Shown here in pieces: positions 46,481 through 59,191 of a DNA stretch of 64,000 nt; position 1 is the first letter of the stretch; every line of letters begins with the position of its first letter. Under the pieces are notes generated by a model. That model was not told the origin of the DNA and did no database searches. It saw only the letters and a program-made list of their open reading frames with translations. Both the position numbers and the translations under genes were made by a program. The stretch is from assembly GCA_945643635.1 (NCBI GenBank), contig CALZFC010000097.1, positions 1,170,001 through 1,234,000 on the forward strand, written 5' to 3'. The stretch is from Allodiplogaster sudhausi (lineage: Eukaryota > Nematoda > Chromadorea > Rhabditida > Diplogasteridae).

Positions 46481-47052
46481 AGTTTTTGCATCCATTAGTA
46501 TTGGCGAATAAATTTTCGGCGGTAATTTTCTCTGCATCATAGGGTCATTCATGCAGTTGTTCACCAATTGTTCGATACTAATATTTATTTTGTTAATTGC
46601 GTAAGATTTTTACTCATTGCAGATATTGACGAGACAAGGAAATCGAAGTATTCGAGTGGTGGCAGTTTCCAGATTTTTCTATGTAAGCGGACGTTTGTAT
46701 AATAATTATATGTCGATTTGTCTTTCAGCACGCATTCTTACTTTCCGACCGCCGAGGAATACTCAGAGTGCCGTTGAAGAACTGCAGCAAAATTATTTAT
46801 TTATTTATTTATTTTGCACGCTGAATTTATTTAGCTCACCACCAAATTTGCTGAACAAATTTGTATTTTTTTTTATTATCGTTTGATAAATGAAATAAAT
46901 ATGTGCTTTATATCAATGAAAAGCCATGCTCCACCTTGAACGTCCTTCATGAATCACGGGGATGTGAAGTTGTGATACATAAGTAGGTTTAGAGACTTTG
47001 ACCGCTGCTGTCCACGCTTCTGCTCGTGGTTAAAACTGCCCGGAAATGAACC

Positions 47053-47150
47053 GTAATATATTTTAATTTTCCTGACCATTTTACGTAGCCTCTCTATATA
47101 ACATTCTCTCTCGCCTGTGTGACAGGTAAAAGGGGACAAATTCATTCAAG
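47053..47150 (+). repeat. dispersed repeat family 1, copy
   Basis: Contains TTTTCCTGACCATTTTACGT, CTCTCTAT, TCTCTCTCGCCTGTGTGACAG and ACAAATTCA in order. It is the second copy within 700 bp, in the same orientation. Confidence 0.65.
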
Positions 47151-47913
47151 ATTGACATTGCGTTATTGGCTCCTTTGCAGAGATGAATCCAATTCGTACG
47201 AGCTTCTTCACACAGAGACACTGTATACTCCCATTCTCGCGGAAAACCTATTCCAGTCGAGCATTTCTTACCATTAGAAACAGATAGGACTAGTTATACG
47301 AAGAATCAGAAGGGGACAGTACTCTAAAAAGAGCATTTTATTGTATTAAAATTAAATTATTAGTTCTCTCTCCCTTTACATAAGTATCTCTCTCCACTTC
47401 TCCCTCTCTCCGTCTTTCGTTCTCCCTCTCTCTCTCCTCTCTTTCTTTGCGCCGATATGGAAAAAAATTTCACTAGGCTGAATCCATTATCTCTATTTTC
47501 ATGTCTCATTCATGTTTTGTTTAATATCGGTTTATTTTTCGATGATTTCACTCACATCTTTCATCTTTTCGCAGTCCACCTTCAGCAGCTGCCGCACATT
47601 TAATCTTGGTCAACGCAGCGCTGAGGGGTCGACGAACACGACAAACAGCGCTCAGCGCTCGTCGACCCTTCCACGAACCTCGCCGTTGCTAACCAAAAAT
47701 TTTTTTTTCGACTTTTTACATTTTGTATTTTACTTCTTCTAATGTCTGTTCTAATCTTGTGAAATAGGGAGAGAGAGAGAGAGAAAGAGAAAGAGAGATC
47801 CACGGCACGCAGAACCTTCACCATTTCGGACTTTCATCACTACTACTTAAAAGTGGAATAAAATTGGACGAGCTTTATGCATTATGTTTACCGTTTATGA
47901 TATTAACTAGAAA

Positions 47914-48595
47914 TTAGAGAATATTTAAGACCAGCATTATTAAGCCTGCCATTAAGTAAGTTGCAAGGTTGACGAGTGTAAGGGTTAATGCGAGCAACAA
48001 CCAAAGTATAGTATCCAAAGATGATTTTATATAGGAAAGCGACAGTAATGTGCCAGGAAAAAGGACGGAACAGCATCTAGTACAAGAGAAGCAGCAACGC
48101 AAAAAACCACTTGTTGTGTTTGCGTGCAAGGTCGAAGGCAGCCGAGGGGGAGGGGGCCGAATACAGAAGGAGAAGCTGCGCGTCCAGCTTGTTGTCCGCC
48201 TGTTGGCGAATGCCGACCATTCCTCGTCAATGCCACCGCTTAAATACAATATATTAGCTATTTATGAGGAGAGGAATTTGAGATAATACTGTGGAACAAT
48301 AATAAGTATGATTTTCAGCTATTTATTACGGTAGCTTTATACCGCATTCGCCTGAACACCATGGAACACAGTGCATAACTTTTTTTATATATTTAATGCG
48401 GAAATTATTCTAGGGGTGTTATTTGATACTTAAACTTTATAATAAAGTAGCTGCAAAAAATAGCTGCAGCAAACCTTCTCGTCGACCGCAAGAAGGTCGC
48501 CCAGGATGCGAAGACAGCTTGGCGCCGCTGTCGCGCCATCTCTCCGTGCAGCTTTTCCACTGCGTCATACGAGGACGCGGTGAATCCGAGGAGGC
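47914..48595 (-). CDS. possible minus-strand gene end, unknown protein with membrane-like tail
   Basis: Exon-like segment 48595-48475 (121 nt) has a good acceptor (ttacag) and a gtttgc donor. It joins in phase to a segment starting at 48238 and stopping at 47914. The frame gives an amphipathic stretch (SSYDAVEKLHGEMARQRRQ), then EEWSAFANRR, and ends with two hydrophobic segments (ILWLLLALTLTLVNL, LMAGLIMLVLNIL) that could form a membrane hairpin. A different reading removes a 31-nt intron and ends earlier without them. Other frames are also open here and no upstream exon was identified, so this is a weak candidate. I do not recognise the family. Confidence 0.3.
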
Positions 48596-48617
48596 CTGTA
48601 ACTCCAGAAAGAATCAA

Positions 48618-49299
48618 ATTAGAAACGCAGAACGAACAATCAGCAACACAAAAAGAAATACCAAAAACATTTTAACGCAGACTAGATTTGAGAATCGAGC
48701 TGCTTGGCGCCCAGCTTCATTCCACGAAAGCCACCAAGCAACATTAAACAATGTGCAGTATAACAAGTTAAATGCATCCAAAACAAATAAAAAGGGTAGT
48801 TTTATAAAACAACAAACAAGAAAAGCATATCAGCGTCGAAATATTACGAGAAAAAAATGATGAACGACTCGGGTACGAAGGTTCGTTCATCATTTCTTCA
48901 AAAATGTTCGTCGATGATTAGAGAAGTAAGCTTCAACGTGGAACAATGGAGAGAAGCAGACAAACATGCTCCCCCATTACTCCAAAAACTCTCCTACTTT
49001 TACACACTATTTCTACAGCGATGAACGTTCATCGCTGCTTCCATCGCTCAGCGCGGAGCGAAAATGTTTAACGCTCGAAAATGTTCGACGAACTCCCGTG
49101 TATAAGCATATAAATGTTCAACGATCTTTCATATCTGCGTTCATCTCTTGTTCATCTAACGTTCGTACATCTTCGATAAGATTGCATGTGCGGCTGGTCA
49201 CTCGAGTAGGAAAGGGCTTCGTAGTCATCATATCGCATATGTATGTATTCAGCAGCTACATGATGAACTCTCGAAGATCTCCTCGCTGCACATTCAACT

Positions 49300-49359
<60 letters not shown>

Positions 49360-49377
49360 CTCTCACTGTCTCTCTGG

Positions 49378-49408
<31 letters not shown>

Positions 49409-49431
49409 GCTTGCTCTCACTGTCTCTCTGG

Positions 49432-49469
<38 letters not shown>

Positions 49470-49489
49470 TGCTCTCACTGTCTCTCTGG

Positions 49490-49531
<42 letters not shown>

Positions 49532-49568
49532 TGCTCTCACTGTCTCTCTGGCTCCCTCGCTCTCTCTC

Positions 49569-49608
<40 letters not shown>

Positions 49609-51391
49609 GTCTTCATCAATTCGATTTCTCGTCCAATATATCTTGATATTGTCACATCTCAAAAATGAGGAATAAATAAATAAATGATTGAAATGTAAAT
49701 GGATTGGTACATATGAAAGCGCTACTCGAGTATTGGACATGACGAATATATGTATTTTACACGACTCAATAACTCGTTCTCTCTCCCTCTGTTTCTCTTT
49801 CTCTCTTTGATCTCACACTCCTTCAGGATTTCTCTCTTCCCTGCTCACCTTCCCTCTGTCTGTCACGCTCTCTTCAGCCTCTTTTCTACAGTCGGATTCT
49901 GACATTTATGACACCTTTCTCACTTTTATCTTGAAGTGAATCCTCTTGCTAATAGTCGCATCCTCATCTTACAATTAGTATCCACACATTTCACATCTTT
50001 ACACTTTCGCTCCTAGGAGAAGTCTGTGCATATTTCGTTTACATGTTTTTTTTTTCATTCGCTTGCAGGAATTATTACAGACGTAATTAAAGATCTACAA
50101 TGAAAATACATAAACGAATTCTTTTTTTATACTTGAACTAATTATTCAATCTTATCTGATTTTAATCGCATTCTCACTCTTTCTGGAAGATTTTTTGAAG
50201 AAGATTATGTTTTGCAGCCAAAAGTCACTATAATCCAAAAAAGCAATAGCAAAAACAAATTGATAGTAAACAAGTATACATCTCCGATAGATAGCATGTT
50301 TATTTTTTTATTTACATATTATTCGTCTCTGCACATTCTAATGTTGATTCCTTCGTAATCAAAAAAAATTCAATAAATAGAACCATCCTATATAGATTAA
50401 ATTAAATTAAATCTTTATTTCTTTAATTTTTTTTATTCAGACTTGCACGGTTTTTTATTATCACGAAATACGCAAGTAGAAAAAGGCAACAAAAACCTAG
50501 TGAGCTTGGGAGAGAGATTTTTAAAAATCAGCGTATATATTAACCGCACTGGATCACAGATATGAAGATCAATTATGTATTATGTACATATGTATGAATA
50601 ATTGATTGCTCAAAGTTACAATTAAGCGTTTTTTTTCTTTAAAAAAGGTCTGATTGCTAGAGTAGAATGCTGACATGTCTTGGCACATGTACAGAAATCG
50701 ATAGATTTAATGAGTAGACAATTGCTTTTTCCCGAACAGACATAAATATGTGTGTACATAGAGCGACAGAGAAGCGCTGTTTGAAGAATATACGAAAAGA
50801 AACAATTTAAAGAAATAACGACTGACAATGAGTGTCGCGTTCCTTTAAAAGCCGGTTAACCAAAACTGATGACAAATTACCATTCTCTTATTGCTGCTGA
50901 AAAGCGAGGTTCTTCGAAGTGGGCGGAGCTTCCTCAATACTCTGCCGCCAGCAAAGCCACCACCGCTTGCCAGCGAGTGCAGCAGTTGGATGCCGGCTTT
51001 GGTCGGGGGCGGGGCTTGGCAGGGCCATGCGACCACGCCCCCTCCTCAACCAACCTCTTCGCCTCTTTTCTCTTTTCGGCCAACTCTCATCAGCCTCTCC
51101 ACCAGTCATTGAGAACCGTCCGTAGTGGCACTCGACTTGGACGCCAGAGGCGCTGCGAAGGTCTGTAGAGGTCCTAGGGCCTAGAAGAGACCCTTAGACC
51201 TGCACCTCCCCGCCCAAGTGGGAGTTCTCGCACTGAATGAGCCCGCAAAAGTTCGCTACCTTTTTTCTCTCCTCTCCACATTCCTGGCTACTCGAAAAGG
51301 CAACTCCTTGAGCCAGAGTAGTACTTTCATCCCATTGGCAGTGCTTGTAGGATCACTCAGTGCCCGATGAGTAGTACTCCTTGGCTGAATG

Positions 51392-51434
<43 letters not shown>

Positions 51435-52417
51435 CTCTCTCATTTCTCTTTCTCTCACACTCTCCTTCTCTCTCCGCATTTCGCTTTCACTTTTCGCTTT
51501 TTACTTCTGAATACCACAGAATCGCCCGCGAAGTGTCAAGTGTGTACTCGAGTAGCCCAAGCATGTGCGTGTACTTGTTATAGATTGAATGTCTTTCTCT
51601 GAACAATAGAACGATTACCATGCCATCATATTGGATTGCACTAATATTATCATTCAACAAAAAAAATTCGTGAAAAGTAAACCTCAGGGATTTGCATTCA
51701 TCTCATGAAACTAAAAGAGGATGCACATATAGAGTTCGGCAGCACACCATCACCCCTTCCTCATTAGTCTCCTTCCTCATTAGCGTCATACATATCACCT
51801 GATCTTTTTGTACTTTTTCCCTGAGTCAGATTCTTGGGCTTCTTAGTTAGGAAGGCAGAAGTCAGCAGAAGCAGTAGAGACCTACAGGTAATCTTACTTG
51901 TTTGCCTCTTCAAGGAGCCTTGGGAGACATGCGCTCGTGTGCGAGAATTTAATGAGGAGCTGCGCATTTTGCCGTTGTTTCATGCCGTATCTCCTCTTAT
52001 CACTCAGTCATCTTCCCCTTTTTTCCTCTGCTAATTAACATCCTCTGCGGTCGGACAAACAACACAAAGAAGTAGAAGGAAGAGAAAAAATGGGAGAGAA
52101 AAGTGAGAGATTGAGAGAGAAACATACATTTGCTGACGCAAGATGGACACTTGGAAAGTATGTAAATTTACTTCGCCTAATTAAGTATTCCTCCGACAAT
52201 GAGAGAAGAGCTTCAGTCATTCTGATTATTTCTTCGCTTTCTTTCCGCTCTTTCCGTCGTCTTATCAGCCGTCAGAAGACGAGGAAAAAAATTCTTCTCC
52301 GCTTCAGAACTTATTGAATCTTGTTGTGAATGAATTTTAAGTCTTTTGTTCTCTCTTTAACCACAACCTTTGCTCTACGAGTGTCCACCCACTCTTCAGT
52401 TCCAAATTCCCTCTACG
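48618..52417. other. region upstream of the NK2 gene, no convincing gene
   Basis: AT-rich sequence with a large compound CT minisatellite (49,302-49,602), a CT tract (51,392-51,440) and a GC-rich segment at 50,915-51,130 with GC-box-like motifs (gggcgg, ggggcgg). That segment might belong to the NK2 promoter region but lies 1.3 kb from the ATG. Short minus-strand frames near 51,770-51,967 end in a plausible acidic C-terminus but cannot be supported. Confidence 0.5.
49302..49602 (+). repeat. compound CT minisatellite
   Basis: A core beginning ttgctctcactgtctctctg recurs at 49,357, 49,411, 49,469 and 49,531, separated by pure CT runs. Its spacing grows 54, 58, 62 bp. Confidence 0.9.
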
Positions 52418-54755
52418 ATGTCATCGACTGGCGCGAGTGACGCGTTGCCTTCCGCCTCGGACGCCTCATCCGTGTCGTCGGCCGCTTCGGTGGCCGCAGC
52501 CGCGACGGCCACGTCGGCTGCGGCCGCAGCCAACTTTGCCGGCCAGCTCGGCGGCTACTTTGGCTCCTTTCCACCAAACTATCCGAGCGCCGGCGACTTT
52601 GCCAGGTTTCTTTAGAGTTCTGCAAGAGCAATAATTAGTGTAGCTCCTTCCCAGAAAAGAATGCCTCTAATTTTAGTGTGCTTCCGGGATACAGTATCCC
52701 ATCTGCTTGCAGCTACGGCGTCTCCTCGACAGCCGCATGGTACAGCCCGGCCGCGGTCGCTTCCGACTCCTCTCGCTTCGCTGCCGCCGCCGCTGCCTCC
52801 AATCCCTCCGCATTCAACAGTCAGTTCGACCCAAACGGGGTACATCAATGCTCCCAACGGTGCCAAAGGGTACATCAATACCCTCCCCCCCCCTCCACCC
52901 CTCCCCCTTAAAGGAGCTAATAACACTAATTTTTGAATTCGCTCCTTTTTTCCTCACACAAGGGCAAGTATCTACCGCTTCTATTCCAAACGTTTCCCAT
53001 AGACTAGAAATGCAGTCTTTGGGTGGTGGACAGAGCACTCTTGTTCATTACCAGAGACCGCGGTTACGTCATTTGAAAAATACAGAAAGCGGATGGAAGT
53101 CCCCATGTCTTGATGGTGTGCAGATAGCAAAGACAAAAATATTAGGGGCGAGAGCGAGGTTGGACACAGAAAAGTATAGAAAGAGAGAGGGAGAGAGAGG
53201 GGAGAGAAAGAGAGCGAGAGAGAAAGAGAGACCAAAAGCAATGCAGAAAGTGAATGAATGGCTAAGAGAAAGGAATTTGTGAAGCTGCCAACAAAAGCGT
53301 GGAAGGACAAGACAATTCATTGGCCACTTGCATGGCACTTCATGTCACTCTCGCACATGCATTGTTCCACTTCTTGCGAAGCGCCTACTTTGCACTCTCT
53401 CTCTTTCTCTCTCTCTCTCTCACTCTCTCTCTCTATCTCCCTCTCTCTTTATCTCTTTATCTATCTCCTCCTCTCATTCTCTCTCTCTCCCTATCTCTTT
53501 CTCCTTATCTCTCTCTATCTCTCTATCTCTCTCGCTCTCTCACTGACAAATACATACATACCATCTCCAAACACACATATATATTTTGGCTCACATTTTC
53601 TTGTCTTCTTCACCTTCCAATTACTGTTGTAGTATCATTTATCAGCTTCTTCCTGTCTGTACACCTTTGCATATCATTCTTTAGGAGCGCAGAATTTGCT
53701 CCTAAAGAATGTGTAAAATCCCGAATTGAAGAAATGCGCGAAGCTTTCAAGGTTTGGAATGATTCTGAGAAGAGATTCCAAGTCGGATCGGTACTGGAAT
53801 TGCGCACGCGCGCACTGCTCAATTTGACACCAATTTGTACCTGAGACCTCCCCTCCTGCGGGGAGGGGGCAATAACCAGCCCCCGCCAGTCACCCGCCTC
53901 AGCCCGGACCAAAGACAACTCTGAACTCTTCCTCAAGGTATTCACAATAGTTTGCTCATTGTCAAAGGAGCTAGCTAATTGTGAGAGCAAGCGAGTCTTC
54001 CGTGAAAGGAGAGAGCGAGACAGACAGAGAGAGAGAAAGAGAGTGGGAGAGAAGGAGAGTGCGAGAGAATGAGAGGGAGAGAAAGAACGGAGAAGTATCC
54101 GGAAGAGGAAAGTGAAAAAAGAGCTTCTATTCCAGCCAGTTTGCAGTGAATCTAGTCAGGGAGGGCGTGGCCAAGGTGGTGTGGCTAGTCAATCCGTTTC
54201 TAGCCTCTCAATCAAAGTGCCAAAAACCGAGAGGTTTCTCACCCCTCCTTTTTAGCCGAGGGAAGGAAGGGAAAGAACAGCTAGAACAGTCTCCCATTCA
54301 TTGGACAAGGCCCAGGCAGCCTAACCATAAGCACGGCAGTCAGTGATGAACACCCTGGGAGGGGTACGGTAGTGAGAGAGAGAAAGAGAAAGAGAGAGTG
54401 GCAGAGGGAAGGAAGGGGAAGAAGAGAGGGAGGGAAATGAGAAAGCCGAAAAAGGAAGAGATGAAAGTCAAGTAATCTGTTGGGACCCAGGGAAATCAAG
54501 GAGAATAAGAAAGAGATGGAAAGAGAACGAGGAAACAGTGTTCGCGGACATAAAGAGTCGGGAGAGAGAGAGAAAATAGAAAGATAGAGAAAGAGAGAGA
54601 GGGAGGAGAGAGAAATAGAGACAGAAAGAAAGAGAGAGGGGAGAGATAAAATAGAGAGAGAAAGAAAGAGAGAGGGAGAGAAATATGTATGGGAGAAGAG
54701 TAAAGAGAACGCTTGGCGAGGTCATCATTGTATTGGTTCATGGCATGCCTTCACT

Positions 54756-54786
<31 letters not shown>

Positions 54787-55066
54787 GTTCTCTCAATCTC
54801 TCTCGCTTTTTCATACTGATCATATTCATTTCACAAGTCTCTTATTGCTCTTCTGTCTTCATTCCTCGATTTCGATTCTAGGCCCTTTCTTCTTTCATTC
54901 TCGCTCTCTCCTTCAAAATGACTTCCGCCCTCGCTCTCTCTCCCTCTCTCTCTCTTTCTCTCTCTCTTCTTCTCCCTCCCCTTCTCTCTCTCTCTCTCTA
55001 GTATCTCTCACTCCTTCTCCCTCCCCTTTCTCTCTCTCTCTAGTCTCTCTCACTCCTTCTCCCTCC

Positions 55067-55134
<68 letters not shown>

Positions 55135-55278
55135 TCCTCTCTCACATTCGTCCTCTCTAGCATGGGGATGAGCAGCGAAAAGATGATGAAAGCTCGTCTG
55201 TCGCCTCTTGTCGCTGCTTTCAATGATTAACCGCAGTCTTCGTGTTGGCAGTCGGGAAAAGCTATTGCTTGACCATCA

Positions 55279-55322
<44 letters not shown>

Positions 55323-55379
55323 AAGACACACATATAAGGAGAATACAAGGTAGGAAGCGGATACAGAAAGAGAAGTGAA

Positions 55380-55428
<49 letters not shown>

Positions 55429-56273
55429 TGACAAGAAGTGTAAGGCATTTATTGAATGTCTTGTGCACAGTCGTAGCCTTCTCTCCATCCACTGAGAATC
55501 GGTTTCCTGGTCTGCCTTCCTTCCAGGTATCCTTCCTCCAGTAGCTCCTCCTTCCTCGTCTTTCCCTCCTCCTTGAAGATGCTGGCCGATATGGCATTAC
55601 GCAATTTGTGTGGGTGCAAAGTGCTGCTGGTGTCGGCCTCACAAACCAGTAATTGGATCTGCGCCGTAGGCTGGAGAGGCACGAGTAAGTGGGTAGGGAA
55701 AGAGAGGGATAGTAAGAGAGAGTGAGAGAGCGAGAGAGAGAGAGAGAAAAGAGAGAGAGGGAGAGAGAGAATGAAAAGAGAGATCTGGTAAGAAATATCA
55801 TAAAGAAAACGAATTCAAGTAAAATTCTGATAGACGCGAGCTCCTTGAGGTAGGAGAGGGAAAGTTAGAGAGTCAGCGAGGAGATGAAAAAGGAGGGTGA
55901 GCCTGACTTATAGAAGGGCTTCTCTCAAATTGCGCCACGCTTGAACAACCTGGCAGGATACGGTGGCTGGAAGCAAGTGAGTAGATATCCAGAAGGAAAG
56001 AGAACGAGGGAAGAGGAGAGAGAGAGATTGGGATGTAGAGAGAGAGAGAGCAAGAGAGAGAGAGAGAGAGAGAGAGGGAGGGAGGTAGGGAGAGAGAGAC
56101 CACCTGGGGCTGTAGGAGGGGAAGTCAACCGGCAGGCAGTAAGCGCTTCATGTGGGGATTTGTGTCTACTTTGAATGGATTAGCAAGGCGAGAAATGATT
56201 GATTCGATTTGGAGACTCGGGAAGACGGTTCTAAGTTCAAAGAGGGAGGGAGAGTGAGGAGTGAGCAGGAGAA

Positions 56274-56332
<59 letters not shown>

Positions 56333-56849
56333 TGGGGACAGAGGGAGAGAGAGAGAGATGGGACAGAGAGAAAGGCAAAGTAATCTAGAAAAAAAAAACT
56401 TTTTTTTGAGAAAATAAGTCTATGTAAGGTTGAAGAAGTTTGAATTCGTTCAACATTTTACAAGTGCGCCAGACTAGACTTCCGGTCTGGCTTCGTTCCT
56501 TAAATATTGCGCAACAACTGCAATCATGCTATGTTGGGACTACTGAAATAGGTGCGCAATGAGAAGGGAGAATGGGAGAGGGAGAGAGAGAGACAGGGAG
56601 AGAGAGAGGCTAGGAAAGAAAGAGAGAGAGAAGGAGAGTTAAAGAAAGTGAGAGAGAGAGGTGCATAAGAAGAGAGGCAGCCATGCTAGAGAACCCAAGA
56701 CTGTGTCCCGGATTACCCTATCACTTCAACAGCTTCGAGATTCGAGCATTCACACTCCGCTGACGCAATCAGAGCAACTTTCTTCTCCCTCTATCACTCT
56801 TTCTCTCCCCTTCTCTCTCTCTCTCGCTCTCTCTCTCCCCGCTCTCTTG

Positions 56850-56908
<59 letters not shown>

Positions 56909-59147
56909 CTCATTCTCAATTAATGAGTCTCTCCTGATATACAACAGGGGTCTACTAAACACACTCAAGTAGAACACGCAATCACAAGTATTTTTCAAGC
57001 ACTTGCGTGTCAGTAAATGAGAAGCATGCGGCTGAGGCATTGGCAAGTCCTTGTTTAACCATATGATGTGATTCGGCATTCTGAGACGACCTCTTCTCTC
57101 AGAAGTAGGCCGATCTCTGAATCCAAGTTCGCCCTCTCTGAATCCGAGTTCGCCCTCTCTGAATCCAAGTTCGCCCTCTCTGAATCTAAGTTGGCCCTCT
57201 CTGAATCCGACTTCCCCTCTCTGAATCCACTGACCCGTGATGCCTTGACTTGGACTTGTCCTGTCCTGACACCTTTCCGTGTTTATTGCCAGAACGATCG
57301 GCCGGAACCAATAAATCAGCCAGCCGATTGTGCCCTTGTATACTTGTGTCTTCCGGAGAACAAGTACTCATGCGCATTCATTCTTGTGTGATGATAGGGA
57401 GAGGGAGAGAGAGAGAGGGAAAGAGAGAAAGAGAGATAGAGGGACGAAGAGAAATAGTGAGAGAGAGAGAGAAGGATGGTGAGAGGGAGGGCGAGGACGA
57501 GAGGGAGAGATGAGCAAGAGAGAAAGAGTGAGAAAGAGATAGAGAGGGCGAGCGAGAAAGCGAACAAAAGAGATGCCACCTAACAGTAAAGTTTTTGAGT
57601 AGTAAGGAAAAGAGATTCGTGAGCCTCGTAGTAGCAAGAATGACAATGGATTGTTTATAGAAGAGTGAGGGGGCATATTTTGAGGGGCGAGAAAAATGAA
57701 TGTGTGTGGAATGACTGAATGGTCGATCGAGTGCGCGAATTTTGCGCTTTCTCATTCTCTCTACCTCTCTCTCGCTCTCCCACACTCTTTCCCTCTCTCT
57801 TGCTCTCTTTTCTCTCTCTTTCTCTCTCTCTCTCGTCCTCTCTCCTATATATATCCTCTCTCTGAATCTCGGCTGCCTCAAGTCGATTCTCAATTCTCGC
57901 TTCTCGGCGCAGTCGTGAGCATATCGTTTCGCCAGCCACAAACATTAAAAGGGCGCAAAGCGCACTCTCTTCTACAGACTCACACAAGGGACAACGCTTA
58001 CAGTAACCTGCTCTGATTGTGAGAGACAAGCATTGATAAGGAAGGGAAACGAGAAGAAAAAGAAAGCTGAAATAAATAAAATGTTTTACAAGTGCACGAA
58101 ACTCAATCGTAATCTATTTGAATTTTCCTTTATGTCGTCTCTCTAAAGAACACATGCTCTCTCGCCTTTCGTCAGGCAAAAGGGCGCGAATTCAAAAGGT
58201 GAATTTTATCTCCTTTAAGTGTCGATCGCCCGTCTGAACCCATCCGGCTCTGGCTTCCCGCTCATGGACGCGCACCGAGGAATCATGACGAAGAGGAAGA
58301 GGAGAGTGCTCTTCACTCAACAACAGGTAAAGCAGTAACAGCCAGAGTTATTCTAACTAGTAATCACAGTTATTTATTGCTCCATCTCTCCCTCTATTTC
58401 TCTCTTTTAGTCTTCCCCCTTTTTGTATTTATCTCTCACTCTCTCTCTCCCTCCCTCTCTCTCTCTCTCTCTCTCTTTCTCTTTCTATCACTCTCCCTCT
58501 CTCCCTCTCTTTATCTCGCTCTCCCAGGTGCTGACTCTTGAACACAAGTTCCGGGAGCATAAATATCTATCGGCGGCCGACCGCGAGTCTCTGGCACGCA
58601 GCATCGGCCTCTCCGCCACGCAGGTCAGCCGCTTGGTCTTGCCATCTCTCTCTCTCTCTCCTCTCACTCTCGTCTCTTGTCTCTCTCTTCTCTCGTTCTC
58701 CTCTTCCCCTCTTCCCCTGTCCTCATTTGTATCTCTCAAATAATCAGATGCAACTCTCAACGAATAGTAATGTTTAACAAACTGTAACTTATCCAATTCG
58801 AGAACAAATTGCAACGCGCATAAGTGATGTTGCAATTCGTGTTCTGGCACTTTCGTATTCTCTTTCTTCTGATTTGCCTCCCCGTCTGACTATTTATTTT
58901 CGCACTCAATCACTCCCCCTCTCTCCCTCTATTTCTCTCTCTCTCTCTCTCCCTCTATTTCTCTCTCTCCCTCTATTTCTCTCTCTCTCCCTCTATTTCT
59001 CTCGTGCACTTTCCGCTCCCTTAACTGGCGTGCCTGTCCTTAGCCAATCACACGGCTTCTTCTCCGACTGCTGGTCTCGCAATCTTAGGCACATTCCTCT
59101 CTGCATCTCTGACGTACTCTCGCTTACTTTCTCTCCTTCTCTCCCTC

Positions 59148-59191
<44 letters not shown>

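Larger units (their letters stand above)
52820..58219 (+). other. 5.4-kb NK2 intron 2
   Basis: Mostly CT and GA tracts (53,395-53,545; 54,000-54,090; 54,365-54,690; 54,760-55,140; 55,280-55,430; 56,030-56,100; 56,275-56,360; 56,790-56,905; 57,395-57,550). It also holds a 14-bp hairpin at 53,675, a 21-bp tandem repeat at 57.1 kb and a family 1 repeat just before exon 3. Unique islands at 53,690-53,840 and 55,450-55,680 are open in one frame but cannot be assigned. Confidence 0.7.

Noticed and set aside
49302..49602. CRISPR-like spacing of repeats
   Set aside because: A regular core with spacers, but the spacers are pure CT runs in a eukaryotic genome; it is a minisatellite.
48966..49646. 226-codon open frame on the plus strand
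   Set aside because: Its second half is the CT minisatellite and its first half lacks any motif.
50915..51130. GC-box-rich segment as the NK2 promoter
   Set aside because: Contains GC-box-like motifs but lies about 1.3 kb from the ATG, with no start-site evidence.
51764..51967. Short minus-strand frame ending in an acidic C-terminus
   Set aside because: Two splice readings give different proteins and no neighbouring exon supports either.
55449..55682. 77-codon minus-strand frame in an NK2 intron
   Set aside because: Non-repetitive, but isolated between GA/CT tracts with no motif or splice evidence.
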